The translations under genes and the position numbers were made by a program. The notes below the pieces were generated by a model. The model saw only the letters and a program-made list of their open reading frames with translations. It did not search any database and was not told the origin of the DNA. Positions 30,046 through 39,514 of a DNA stretch of 64,000 nucleotides are shown here, one piece after another (within the stretch, counting starts at the first letter, position 1; every line of letters begins with the position of its first letter). The stretch comes from JABDIY01 sp963803875 (GTDB lineage Bacteria; Actinomycetota; Acidimicrobiia; Acidimicrobiales; SZUA-35), in NCBI GenBank assembly GCA_963803875.1, contig CAWDOA010000012.1:181770-245769 (forward strand), written 5' to 3'.

Positions 30046-33000
30046 ATGACTGACATGACCGAACCGGTGACGATCCAACGCCTCGGAGTTCTCGATCGGG
30101 GCGAGTCGGCCGTGCGGGTTCTGAACGCCGTCGCTGGGTTGAACTCGGCCGATGACCGAACACCGATCACCACGGTGCTCATTCATCGCAACCCCCATGA
30201 CCCTACGCCATGGGACGGTCGGGAAGCGGACGAGGTGCGCCACCTTGGGTTCGACGCATCCGACAACGACGTAGTTGCGAGCCTTCAGCAAGCCCACATC
30301 GACACGCTGTGGATTGGACCGTGGGCACCTACCGGGCGTGCCAACCTCATCGAGGCATGCGAAGCAGCGGGGATCGGCGTCGTAGGACCCAACTCTTCCA
30401 CGGTGCGACGTCTGGGGGATCCCGATGTACTTCGTGGACTCCCCGGAGGCGATGGGAAGCTCGACCCGAGCAACCGAACCCGCACGATCGAGATCGACAT
30501 CCTCGCCGATGCCCATGGCACCGTGTGGCAGCTCGACACTCGGGTGAGTATTCTCCGCGATGGTCAGTTCTTGATTGCCGAGGCGCCGTGCACGTCGATC
30601 GATCCTGATGTCTGTGAACGGCTTCGGCTTACTGTCTCCGACCTCATCAGCACGGTTGGTTATCAGGGTGCCGCAACTTTGGTGTTCCTGTGCGACGGTG
30701 CGGAGTTCGTCCTGAAGGCGATCAATTGTGTCGCTTCGCCAGTCCACGCGACCACCGAGGAGCGCACAGGTGCGAGCATCATCGGCTGGCGGCTGAGAGT
30801 CGAACGCGGTGACCCGCTGCCAGCTGATCCACCTGCCGACGACGGGGTTGCGGTGGAAGCGCACCTTCTTGCCGAGGATCCCGACTCCGGCTTCGCCGTC
30901 ACGCCGGGTCGCCTGGTGCTGTTGTCGTTCCCGGTCGGCACGGGTGTGCGTATCGATGCGAACCGTCGGGTTGGAGACATGGTCGATGCCGACGATGCAC
31001 TGATCGCAGTTTTCACGGCCTGGGGGCCTGATCGCTCCGTCGCCCTCGGGCGGGTCAGGCGAGCACTCGCTCGTAGCTCGGTGGTGATCAATGGTGGAAC
31101 AACGAATAGGACGTTCCTCCTCAAGGTCCTGGGTCACGAGGATTTCCAGGCGGGCAGTGTGGACGACGCCTGGCTGGATCGTCTCATCGCTGACCGACCC
31201 ACGCCCGAACCGAGACCGGTCGCACTGCTGGCTGCTGCGGTGGCGGCGTATGAGCAGGATCGAAGCCATGCCCAGGAGGCCTTCTACGCTTCGGCCGAGC
31301 GTGGTCGCCCGCAGCATCCGCCCCAAGTTGGTGAGGGCATCGAGCTCCGCTACCACGGAACGACGTACCGACTCGATGTGAGCCGGGTCGGACCGCGCCG
31401 TTACTCCATCCGCCATGGCCGCAACGTTGCGGACATCACTGTCGATGAGCTCGACGCTTTTGAGCGACGGATCACCTGTGGTGGTCGACGTCACCGGCTC
31501 GTGATCGTTCCCAACGAGATCGGATTCCGGATCGAGCTGGACGCAAGCACCCACACCGTGGAGCGGGAAGACGGTATCGCCCTTCGTGCGGGCTGGCCGG
31601 CGCTTGTGGTGAGCGCTCTCGTTGAACCGGGTGACATCGTCGCCGCCGGCGATCCGGTTGCCGTACTCGAATCCATGAAGATGGAAACCACCGTCACAGC
31701 TCCCTTTGCCGGCGAAGTGGTTGCGGTTTCGATCATGCCCAACGCCCAGGTCGAGCGGGGCGCACCACTGGTGCGTCTTCGTGCCCACGAGGCGGGTGTG
31801 ACCGTTTCAGAAGGCGAATCGAGTCCGATCGATCTGTCCGGACTCGAAATTCGGATCGACCCGACCCGCAAACCCTGTGACCAGGTCTATATCCCTTTGG
31901 GCAACTACGTGATGGGCTACGACCTATCGCAACCGGCATTGCGTAAGCTCCTCACCAAGCAGCGCCGACTCGCCGAGATCGCGGCCCCCAACGATCCAGA
32001 CCTCATCGCATGCGAGGACGGCTTGCTCGACATCTATGCCGAACTCGGAGCGCTGTACCGACCCCAGACCGTGGCCGAACTCGATGAATTGGCACCGACC
32101 GAGAACACCCAGGAGTTCCTCCTCTCGTTCCTGCAGTGGCTCGATCCCGACCTGGCCGGTCTACCCGAGGGCTACCGAGACCGGCTCGAGAGGGCGCTCG
32201 GTCGCTACGGCGTCAACAGCCTCGAGCGGACCCCGGCACTCGAATCGGCTCTGATGTGGCTGTTCCGTTCCTTCGCCCGACTCACCGAACTCAGCCCCGT
32301 CGTTCTCGCAATTCTCCAACGACGTCTCGCTCATCGTCACGAGTTGGCCGACCAAACCGACCGAGCAACGCGCGCTCGCCTGGACCGCCTGGCTGCGGCA
32401 ACTCAAGGTCGCCAGCAACCAATCGCCGATCTCGCCCGCGACGTCAAATTTCACTATTTCGACGAGCCCCCGATCGAAGCGGCCGCAGCAGCGCTCATCG
32501 CAGAGATGTCTGATCACATTGATCATCTGGCAGTCCATCCAAACGACAACGACCGATCAGAACGCATGGACCAATTGGTCTGGTGTCCACTGGCCCTGCG
32601 CTCATTGGTGCTCGACTCGTGGGGACCTGACGACGAGGCGACCTCGACAGCCATGCGACAGGTTGCGCTCGAAGTGCATATCCGGCGGTACTACCGCATC
32701 TGCGACTTCGGGGAGATCACCTTTCATGAGTCGCACGGGTTCCTTTATGCAACAACGTCCTACGATGACGGCGGCACCGACGTCTTTATCGTCGTCGGCT
32801 TTGTCCCGCTTGATGCGCTTCCAGAATGGTCCGAAGCGGTGAAGCCCTTCCTCGGTTCGCTCCGTTCCGATTCGAGCGTCGTCGTCGACATGGTCACCTG
32901 GCGAACCGAGACCGGTGGTGACATCACCGAAACCGCCATTGAGGTCACCGATCTAGCCCAGCAGTGCAACTTCGGGCGGCCACTCCGACGGCTCGACGTC

Positions 33001-35379
33001 ACCGTCAGCACGGCTTCCGGATCGGCCGACGAGCGGTTGCGATCACAGCACATCACCCTCACCGGTAGTGACGATGGGTCTCTCGTGGAGGATCCCATCT
33101 ACCGCAATCTGCATCCGATGTTGGCCGAGCGTCTCGAGCTGTGGAGACTCTCGAACTTTGATCTCGTCCGGCGACCATCGCCTGAGGACGTGTACGTGTT
33201 CGATGGGGTTGCGAAATCGAACCCCAGAGACCACCGGCTGTTCGCGGTTGGCGAGGTGCGCGACTTGATGACTGCCACCGATCCGGTGAGCGGCGAGCTG
33301 ACCTACCCCCGACTCGAGCGGATAGGACTCCTGGCTCTCGCTGCGATGCGCTCGGAGCTGGCCCGTTACGCGATTCGAGATCGCCCGCTTGCAAACCGCA
33401 TGGTCCTGGACGTGCGGGCCCCGTGGACGCTGTCAACCGAAGAAACCCAGCGCCTGGCCCGCCGATTTGCCCCCATGGCGGGGCGAGTCGGCCTCGAGAA
33501 AGTTGTGCTCAAGGTCAGCTTCCCTGACGACGCTCCAGGAGGAGGGCGCAACGCAGTTCTACACATCGAGCAGGCCGGACATCAGACCTTCGTCCGCGAG
33601 GATCGCGCTGGGGACGAACCGGTGCGATCGCTCAGCAACTACCAACAGAAGATCCTCACCGCGGCACGGTTCGGCTCGCCCTACCCGCACGAGATCATTC
33701 GCCTGTTCACTGAACGAACCCATACCGATGGCTTGCCGTTGGACACGTTCCAAGAACTCGATCTCGGTACCGATGACCAGCTCATTCCGGTGGACCGTGA
33801 GCCGGGAACCAACTCAGCACACTTGATCGTGGGACTCCTCACGAACCACACCGCCGTCGTGCCCGAAGGCATTCAGCGGGTGAGCATCTTGTCTGATCCG
33901 ACGCAGGGTCTCGGCAATCTCGCCGAACCCGAATGTCGCCGGATCAACGCCGCCCTTGCCTACGCGCTCGAACATCAGCTTCCGGTCGAGTGGTTTGCGG
34001 TCTCCAGCGGTGCCTTGATCGCCATGGACTCAGGCACCGAGAACATGGACTGGATCGCTCTCACCCTACGACGCCTGATCGAGTTCACCCAGGCAGGCGG
34101 CGAGGTCAACATCATCGTGACCGGTATCAACGTTGGCGGGCAGCCGTACTGGAACGCCGAAGCGACGATGCTCACCCACACCAAGGGCATCCTCGTGATG
34201 ACACCGGCCTCCGCCATGGTGCTCACCGGCAAACAAGCACTCGACTTCTCCGGAGCCGTGAGTGCCGACGACAACTTCGGGATCGGTGGTTACCACCGTG
34301 TGATGGGTCCCAACGGACAGGCCCAGTACTGGGCACCATCGTTTGCCGAGGCATGCAAGCTGCTACTGCGTCATTACGACCTCACCTATGTCGTACCGGG
34401 TGAGCGATTCCCCCGCCGTCAACCAACAACCGACCCCCACCAACGAGATGTTCGATCGAGCCCGCATGCCGAGCTCACAGCATCGCCGTTCACCACCGTG
34501 GGAGATGTGTTCTCCTCGAAGCTGAATCCGGAACGGAAGCAACCCTTCGACATGCGATCCGTGATGCGGGCCGTGGCGGATGCAGACGCTGAGCCACTGG
34601 AACGTTGGAAGGACCTGAAGGACGGCGACACCTCGATCGTCTGGGACACAACGATCGGTGGGGTACCGGTGTGTCTACTGGGACTCGAGTCTCACACTGT
34701 CGGCCGCAAGGGCTTCGTTCCGGCGGATGGACCGCCGGCATGGACATCGGGGACCCTGTTCCCCCACTCCTCGCGAAAGACAACCCGTGCAATCAACGCG
34801 GCCAGCGGCAACCGGCCTCTCGTCGTTCTCGCCAACCTGTCCGGCTTCGACGGATCGCCCGAGTCGATGCGTCGCCGTCAGCTCGAATTCGGCGCCGAGA
34901 TCGGGCGGGCTGTCACCAACTTCGATGGGCCGATCGTTTTCGTGGTCGTGTCCCGTTATCACGGTGGTGCGTTCGTCGTATTCTCCAAAGCGCTCAATGA
35001 GGCGATGGAAATCGCCGCCGTAGAGGGCTCGTATGCATCGGTGATCGGCGGGGCACCTGCCGCTGCCACGGTGTTCGCCCGCGACGTCAAGAAGCGGACA
35101 GAAGCTGACGGCCGGGTGCGGGAAGCTCGCGAGGCCACTGTTGGCGCCGACGGAGCCGAAGCGACTCGGTTGCGAAACCGTCTTGGGTTGATAACCGAGC
35201 AGGTTCGATCCGAGAAGTTGGGGGAAGTGGCCGGCGAGTTCGATGCGATTCACACCATCGATCGAGCCCTTCGGGTTGGCTCGGTCGACCGAATCATCGC
35301 TGCCGCAGATCTGCGTCCCTATGTCATCGATGCCCTCGAGCGAGGTATGGCCCGCCTCAGCTCAACCGATATGGCCTAG
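30046..35379 (+). CDS. Single-chain acyl-CoA carboxylase-like protein with degenerate biotin carboxylase
   Basis: A 1777-residue protein in the eukaryotic-type order BC-BCCP-central-CT. The N-terminal 330 residues keep pieces of biotin carboxylase (NLIEACEAAGIGVVGPNSS; EIDILADAHGTVWQLDTRVS) but lack the glycine-rich ATP-grasp segment between them. The usual EMNTRLQVEH-type motif reads INCVASPVHATTE. The biotin carrier is intact: Lys545 in ESMKMETTV. A central domain of about 450 residues follows. The carboxyltransferase halves show TGINVGGQPYWNAEA, FGIGGYHRVMGPNGQAQYW and LVVLANLSGFDGSPESMRRR. It starts six bases after the megasynthase, so the two are co-translated neighbours. It probably makes or handles malonyl/methylmalonyl-CoA with a separate biotin carboxylase, or acts as a decarboxylase/transcarboxylase. 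Confidence 0.85.
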   Translation: MTDMTEPVTIQRLGVLDRGESAVRVLNAVAGLNSADDRTPITTVLIHRNPHDPTPWDGREADEVRHLGFDASDNDVVASLQQAHIDTLWIGPWAPTGRANLIEACEAAGIGVVGPNSSTVRRLGDPDVLRGLPGGDGKLDPSNRTRTIEIDILADAHGTVWQLDTRVSILRDGQFLIAEAPCTSIDPDVCERLRLTVSDLISTVGYQGAATLVFLCDGAEFVLKAINCVASPVHATTEERTGASIIGWRLRVERGDPLPADPPADDGVAVEAHLLAEDPDSGFAVTPGRLVLLSFPVGTGVRIDANRRVGDMVDADDALIAVFTAWGPDRSVALGRVRRALARSSVVINGGTTNRTFLLKVLGHEDFQAGSVDDAWLDRLIADRPTPEPRPVALLAAAVAAYEQDRSHAQEAFYASAERGRPQHPPQVGEGIELRYHGTTYRLDVSRVGPRRYSIRHGRNVADITVDELDAFERRITCGGRRHRLVIVPNEIGFRIELDASTHTVEREDGIALRAGWPALVVSALVEPGDIVAAGDPVAVLESMKMETTVTAPFAGEVVAVSIMPNAQVERGAPLVRLRAHEAGVTVSEGESSPIDLSGLEIRIDPTRKPCDQVYIPLGNYVMGYDLSQPALRKLLTKQRRLAEIAAPNDPDLIACEDGLLDIYAELGALYRPQTVAELDELAPTENTQEFLLSFLQWLDPDLAGLPEGYRDRLERALGRYGVNSLERTPALESALMWLFRSFARLTELSPVVLAILQRRLAHRHELADQTDRATRARLDRLAAATQGRQQPIADLARDVKFHYFDEPPIEAAAAALIAEMSDHIDHLAVHPNDNDRSERMDQLVWCPLALRSLVLDSWGPDDEATSTAMRQVALEVHIRRYYRICDFGEITFHESHGFLYATTSYDDGGTDVFIVVGFVPLDALPEWSEAVKPFLGSLRSDSSVVVDMVTWRTETGGDITETAIEVTDLAQQCNFGRPLRRLDVTVSTASGSADERLRSQHITLTGSDDGSLVEDPIYRNLHPMLAERLELWRLSNFDLVRRPSPEDVYVFDGVAKSNPRDHRLFAVGEVRDLMTATDPVSGELTYPRLERIGLLALAAMRSELARYAIRDRPLANRMVLDVRAPWTLSTEETQRLARRFAPMAGRVGLEKVVLKVSFPDDAPGGGRNAVLHIEQAGHQTFVREDRAGDEPVRSLSNYQQKILTAARFGSPYPHEIIRLFTERTHTDGLPLDTFQELDLGTDDQLIPVDREPGTNSAHLIVGLLTNHTAVVPEGIQRVSILSDPTQGLGNLAEPECRRINAALAYALEHQLPVEWFAVSSGALIAMDSGTENMDWIALTLRRLIEFTQAGGEVNIIVTGINVGGQPYWNAEATMLTHTKGILVMTPASAMVLTGKQALDFSGAVSADDNFGIGGYHRVMGPNGQAQYWAPSFAEACKLLLRHYDLTYVVPGERFPRRQPTTDPHQRDVRSSPHAELTASPFTTVGDVFSSKLNPERKQPFDMRSVMRAVADADAEPLERWKDLKDGDTSIVWDTTIGGVPVCLLGLESHTVGRKGFVPADGPPAWTSGTLFPHSSRKTTRAINAASGNRPLVVLANLSGFDGSPESMRRRQLEFGAEIGRAVTNFDGPIVFVVVSRYHGGAFVVFSKALNEAMEIAAVEGSYASVIGGAPAAATVFARDVKKRTEADGRVREAREATVGADGAEATRLRNRLGLITEQVRSEKLGEVAGEFDAIHTIDRALRVGSVDRIIAAADLRPYVIDALERGMARLSSTDMA

Positions 35380-36122
35380 CAGATCGGTGAGTGAACCCAG
35401 GAGTGCTGAGGGGTTGCGGTGTGGAGATCGCTGCTGTTCGGAAGTAGTTGCGGTGGCTCGTTGTCATCGGCGAACGCGATGGTGAGCACGAACACACCGC
35501 ACCGTCGCCACCAGCCCGGCATCGGGCCGTCGTTGCCGCCGATGGTCATGGCCGACCATCCGTCGAGTTCGCGGTCGCCGTGGAGATCTACCTCGACGGT
35601 GCGCGTGTCGGCCCTCAGCCCGACCTGCTGAACCTTGAGAGCAGCCTCCTTGGCTGACCAGATGAGGTTGGCGAGCTCGTCGTGCCTGTGGTCGGGTTGG
35701 CTTCTCACGTACTGGCGCTCGGCCGTGGTGAAGAAATCATTGACGAAACGAGTTGTGCGGGGCTCGACGACTTCGAGATCGACACCCACGGTTCCTGACG
35801 CCATGGACCCTGGTTGTCCTACCAGACAGACAGCCCACCCCGATCGGTCGGTCATCGAGATGTCGACAGCAGCCTTTTCGCCGTCGATCTGAACGTAGGG
35901 AGCACCGGTCGGTCGGTTGAGAATCTCGATCCGGGCCAGAGTGTCGTGTGAGCGGTCGAGCTCGAGCGCGCTGGCTACGGCCTGCTTGGTGGTCCACCGC
36001 CTGGTCACGTACTCGTTGCGGCGTTTCGTGAACCGGATCGACTCCAGGCGATCGGTCTCGTACGGAGAAAGCCACTCGGTTGTTGACGGTGTGTTGTCCT
36101 CACCATGGGCCAGCCACCACAT
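35376..36122 (-). CDS. Sfp-type 4'-phosphopantetheinyl transferase
   Basis: A 248-residue protein starting MWWLAHGEDNTPSTTEWLSP at 36122. It carries the Sfp-family metal/CoA motifs VGVDLEVVEPR and LANLIWSAKEAALKVQ, and a first-half motif RFTKRRNEYVTRRWTTKQA. It transfers phosphopantetheine from CoA to carrier domains. The gene is convergent with the carboxylase gene, sharing CTAG at their stops, so it belongs physically to the lipid locus even though it is transcribed separately. In PUFA synthase clusters the equivalent is PfaE. The open frame continues upstream through the tRNA gene, but that part is not coding. Confidence 0.88.
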   Translation of the reverse strand: MWWLAHGEDNTPSTTEWLSPYETDRLESIRFTKRRNEYVTRRWTTKQAVASALELDRSHDTLARIEILNRPTGAPYVQIDGEKAAVDISMTDRSGWAVCLVGQPGSMASGTVGVDLEVVEPRTTRFVNDFFTTAERQYVRSQPDHRHDELANLIWSAKEAALKVQQVGLRADTRTVEVDLHGDRELDGWSAMTIGGNDGPMPGWWRRCGVFVLTIAFADDNEPPQLLPNSSDLHTATPQHSWVHSPIC

Positions 36123-36182
36123 GGCTCCAGTGTGCCACTTCCACGCAGAGAGGGCCGAGCCGCGGGCCCCGGAGGGACGAAG

Positions 36183-36266
36183 TGCGGACGGAGGGACTTG
36201 AACCCTCACACGATTTCTCGCACCAGGACCTAAACCTGGCGTGTCTGCCAATTCCACCACGTCCGC
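36183..36266 (-). tRNA. tRNA-Leu (anticodon UAG)
   Basis: The minus strand reads GCGGACGTGGTGGAATTGGC and closes with GTTCAAGTCC and CCGTCCGC, giving a 7-bp acceptor stem, a D-loop, the anticodon loop TTTAGGT (anticodon TAG), a long variable arm with a short stem and a T-loop. Discriminator base is A, as expected for leucine. CCA is not encoded. It lies 60 bases upstream of the PPTase gene in the same direction. Confidence 0.93.
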
Positions 36267-36422
36267 GTGGTGTTCGAAGGGTAACCGACCCCAGCCCGGT
36301 GCGGTCTGCGTGTTCGATCCAAACTCAGGTTCGTCAACCACATCACCGATACCAGGTATGTGCTTTTCAGGCAGAACGCAAGGGTGTCGCGTCCGATAGA
36401 CAATCACCACCAGCAAATCGAG

Positions 36423-36713
36423 ATGCGACGTGATCTTCGGGAGGACACCGCCGATCTTCACGCGCGCATCGATCGCCTGACGCTCGTGAACGAGGCGTTG
36501 TGGACGCTCCTGCAAGAGGCCAGCAACCTCACCGATCAGCACCTGCTCAATCGGATCCAAGAACTTGACGAATCCGACGGCAATTCCGATGGCGTGTTCA
36601 AGCCCGCCGCTACGCGCTGTTTCAAATGCGACGCTGCGGTGGGCCACGGTCGGCGTACGTGCATGTTCTGTGGCGCCGATGCAAGCGGCCGATCACCGTT
36701 TCGTTCGGTGTAG
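36423..36713 (+). CDS. Small coiled-coil/zinc-ribbon protein
   Basis: About 96 residues from ATG 36423 (MRRDLREDTADLHARIDRLT); an in-frame GTG at 36384 would add 13 residues. The first half is a helical, coiled-coil-like segment (LTLVNEALWTLLQEASNLTD). The second half has two CXXC pairs, CFKCDAAV and CMFCGAD, 14 residues apart, typical of a small zinc ribbon. No named family is recognised. It could be a nucleic-acid or protein-binding adaptor. It stands alone between the tRNA and rel. Confidence 0.6.
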   Translation: MRRDLREDTADLHARIDRLTLVNEALWTLLQEASNLTDQHLLNRIQELDESDGNSDGVFKPAATRCFKCDAAVGHGRRTCMFCGADASGRSPFRSV

Positions 36714-36873
36714 CACCTTTGACAGCCAGCCCGGAAACGTCTCTCCACGGTCAGCAACTGGTGTACGGCCAACCGCAACTGGCTGGTGCCCTCGGCACTC
36801 GCCGCCGCAGTCCTCCTTGGACTCATGGCACGAGCCCAGGGATACTGACCTCTGGCAAGTTTCAAATCCCGGC

Positions 36874-36919
36874 TGATAGCCACATTCGGCGATTCTGCAG
36901 GTGTGATAGCCACATTCGG
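36874..36919. repeat. 16-bp direct repeat pair
   Basis: TGATAGCCACATTCGG occurs at 36874-36889 and 36904-36919, a 30-base period, just downstream of the rel stop on the rel strand. The surrounding 235-base gap (36714-36948) holds no supported gene. Confidence 0.7.
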
Positions 36920-36948
36920 TGTGGGTATCCACAGGAATTTGGCGGAGG

Positions 36949-39175
36949 TTAGGCGCCGGGGAGGATGCGGTGGGCGTCGTAGACGGCTTCGACTCGGCGG
37001 AGGTGACGAAGCAGCGTGTTCAGGTGGCTGGGGTCCGCTATCTCGAACTCGAATTGCATGCGGGCGATGCGGTCAGAGCCGGTGACCGTGCTGGACCCGA
37101 TGATGTTGATGTGGTGCTCACCAAAGACCGCGGAGAGGTCGCTCAGCAGTTGACTACGGTCGTATGCCTTGATCTCCACAGCGGCGACGTAGAGATCGTC
37201 ACTCCGCTCTCCGGACCAGGCCACCTCGATCACTCGGTCGTTTTGTGATTGCGTGAGCGAGATAGCGTTCGCGCAGTCGGTGCGATGCACCGACACACCC
37301 CGACCGCGGGTGACGAACCCCTGGATCTCATCGCCTGGCACCGGCGTACAGCACCGGCTGAGACGGATCAGCACGTCGTCGAGGCCCTCGACGTGAACTC
37401 CGGCACCCGACGCTTTCCGTTTAGGTCGACGAGCCGTTATCGGCTGAACGATCTCCTCGGGTGGTTCGGTTTCGCTGTCGGTGAGTCGCCGGACCCGCTG
37501 TGTCACGGCCTCAGCGGACACATGATGCTCACCCACAGCTGCATACAGTGCGTTGAGGTCGTCGTAGTTGAGCAGGCCGGCAACCTCGTCGAGGACGCCA
37601 TCATCGGCGAGTTTGCGAATCGGAAGGTTGTCTTTGCGAAGCGCTTTGGTGACCGCTTCGGTGCCGGCGGCGATCGCGTCGGAACGACGTTCCTTGGAGA
37701 ACCACTGCTTGATCTTGGACGTCGCCCGAGGAGTGGTCGCGAACTGGAGCCAATCCTGGGAGGGTCCCGCTAGCTCGGCCTTGGAGGTGAGTACCTCTAC
37801 GGTTTGACCCGATTCGAGAACTTCGGAGAGTGGCAGGAGTCGGCCATCGATCTTGGCGCCGACGGTCTTGTGTCCGACATCGGTATGGATCGCGTACGCG
37901 AAGTCGATGGCGGTCGCACCGGCGTGCAAGGTGACCACGTCGCCGGCCGGAGTGAATATGTAGATCTCGTCGCTGTCGAGATCGACCTTGAGGTTCCTCA
38001 TGAACAGCGAGGGATCCGAGGTATCGGTATCCCAATCGATGATCCGCTCGAGCCACGGCGCGTCGTTGCCACCGCCGCCGCCACGGTCCTTGTAGACGAA
38101 GTGGGCCGCCACACCCCGCTCGGCCCGATCGTGCATCTCATATGTCCGAATCTGCACTTCGATCGGCTTGCCCAACGGACCGATCACCGTCGTATGCAAG
38201 GACTGATACAGGTTGAACTTGGGCATCGCGATGTAGTCCTTGAAGCGACCCTGCACCGGCTTCCACGTTGCGTGGATCGACCCGAGAGCTGCGTAACAAT
38301 CACGAATCGAATCGACGACGACACGAATGCCGATCAGGTCGTGGATCTCGGCGAACGCCTTGTCCTGGAGCATCATCTTTTCGTAGATGCTGTAGAGGTG
38401 CTTCTCCCGACCTCTCACCCGACCGTGAATATTGAGCTCTGAGAGCTTGATCTCGACCTCGGCGATGAGCTGGGTCAGCAGTAGATCACGCTCGGGTGCT
38501 CGGGCCGCCACCATGTCTTCGATCTCTGCGTAACGCTTGGGGTGCAGCGCGGCAAACGCCAAGTCCTCGAGTTGGGTCTTCACCTCCTGCATGCCGAGGC
38601 GGTGCGCCAAGAGGCGCATACACCTCCAAGGTCTCGCGGGCGGTGCGTTCCTGCTTCCACGCCGGCATCGCACCGATGGTTCTCAGATTGTGCAACCGAT
38701 CACAGAGTTTGATGATCAGGACCCGCATGTCCTTGCTCATCGCCACGAGCATCTTTCGGAACGTGGCGGCTTGCTGAGCCTCCTTGCTGTCAAACCGGAT
38801 GCGGTCGAGTTTGGTAACGCCGTCGACGAGCGCTGCCACATCGGCGTTGAGCTGGGTCTCTATGTCGCCCAGCGTCATTCCGGTGTCTTCAACCGCATCG
38901 TGAAGAAGGGCCGCCGCGACGGTCTCTACGTCGACTCCGAGCGAAGCGACGATCTTGGCCACCGCAATCGGATGGGTGATGTAGGGCTCACCGCTCTTGC
39001 GCCGTTGCGGTTCGTGGGCGGCGGAGGCCATCTCGAACGCTTTCACGATCATCTCGTGATTAGCCCTCCGATTTGGGCCGGTGAACGCCTCCAAAACCGG
39101 TTCCAGCGCAACCTCGGGCAGCGGCCGTTCCCTGCGCCACGGCAACACCCGCTGGACCGTCATGACCATATTCAC
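36949..39175 (-). CDS. rel: Bifunctional (p)ppGpp synthetase/hydrolase Rel, frameshifted
   Basis: The product makes and degrades (p)ppGpp in the stringent response. The N-terminal HD hydrolase domain has ALLHDAVEDTGMTLGDIE and KLCDRLHNLRTIGAMP. After TLEVYAPL near 38617 the frame changes and continues AHRLGMQEVKTQLEDLAF; one extra base explains this. The synthetase domain has IHDLIGIRVVVDSIRDCY and FKDYIAMPKFNLYQSLHT. TGS (EIYIFTPAGDVVTL), the conserved Cys region (SRCCTPVPGDEIQGF) and an ACT domain (SDLSAVFGEHHINIIG) follow. Total about 740 residues, normal for actinobacterial Rel. The start may be MNMVM or the Met four codons later. It diverges from yajC. Confidence 0.92.
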
Positions 39176-39247
39176 AGGTTACAACAGCATTCCGGGCCTG
39201 TGGCTCCCCGTCATTGGTGAAGAAAGGCACTACCGTTTGCGTGCGTT

Positions 39248-39514
39248 ATGGAGAATCTTGTACTTCCCGGCCTGGTGCTGGTCGTCTACCTCGCTTTCAT
39301 CTTCCCTCAACTCAAGAAGCGGCGGGATCAGAGAAATCTTCTGGCCTCGCTTGTCGAAGGGGACGAGGTCGTCACGGCGTCCGGGCTTCACGGAATCATC
39401 TCGGCCCTCGACGACTCGGTCGTGTACATCGAGGTGAGTGAAGGGGTGGAAGTGAAGTTCTCCCGCGCCTCAGTGGCCACGAAGCTGGACATCGACCTCG
39501 ATTCGGACTCGTGA
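39248..39514 (+). CDS. yajC: Sec translocase accessory subunit YajC
   Basis: An 88-residue protein with one N-terminal membrane helix (LVLPGLVLVVYLAFIFPQ) followed by the family signature KKRRDQRNLLASLVEGDEVVT and SGLHGIIS. YajC binds SecDF and stabilises the Sec translocon in the plasma membrane. Its stop overlaps the GTG start of secD (GTGA), so yajC-secD-secF is a translationally coupled operon. Confidence 0.93.
   Translation: MENLVLPGLVLVVYLAFIFPQLKKRRDQRNLLASLVEGDEVVTASGLHGIISALDDSVVYIEVSEGVEVKFSRASVATKLDIDLDSDS

Noticed and set aside
29689..31788. A 699-codon minus-strand open frame opposite the synthase/carboxylase junction
   Set aside because: The opposite strand has two well-supported genes here. 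The frame shows no family motif and is a GC-rich shadow.
36267..36647. N-terminal extension of the PPTase through the tRNA gene
   Set aside because: The frame crosses a complete tRNA-Leu, and the Met at 36122 begins the family-like sequence.
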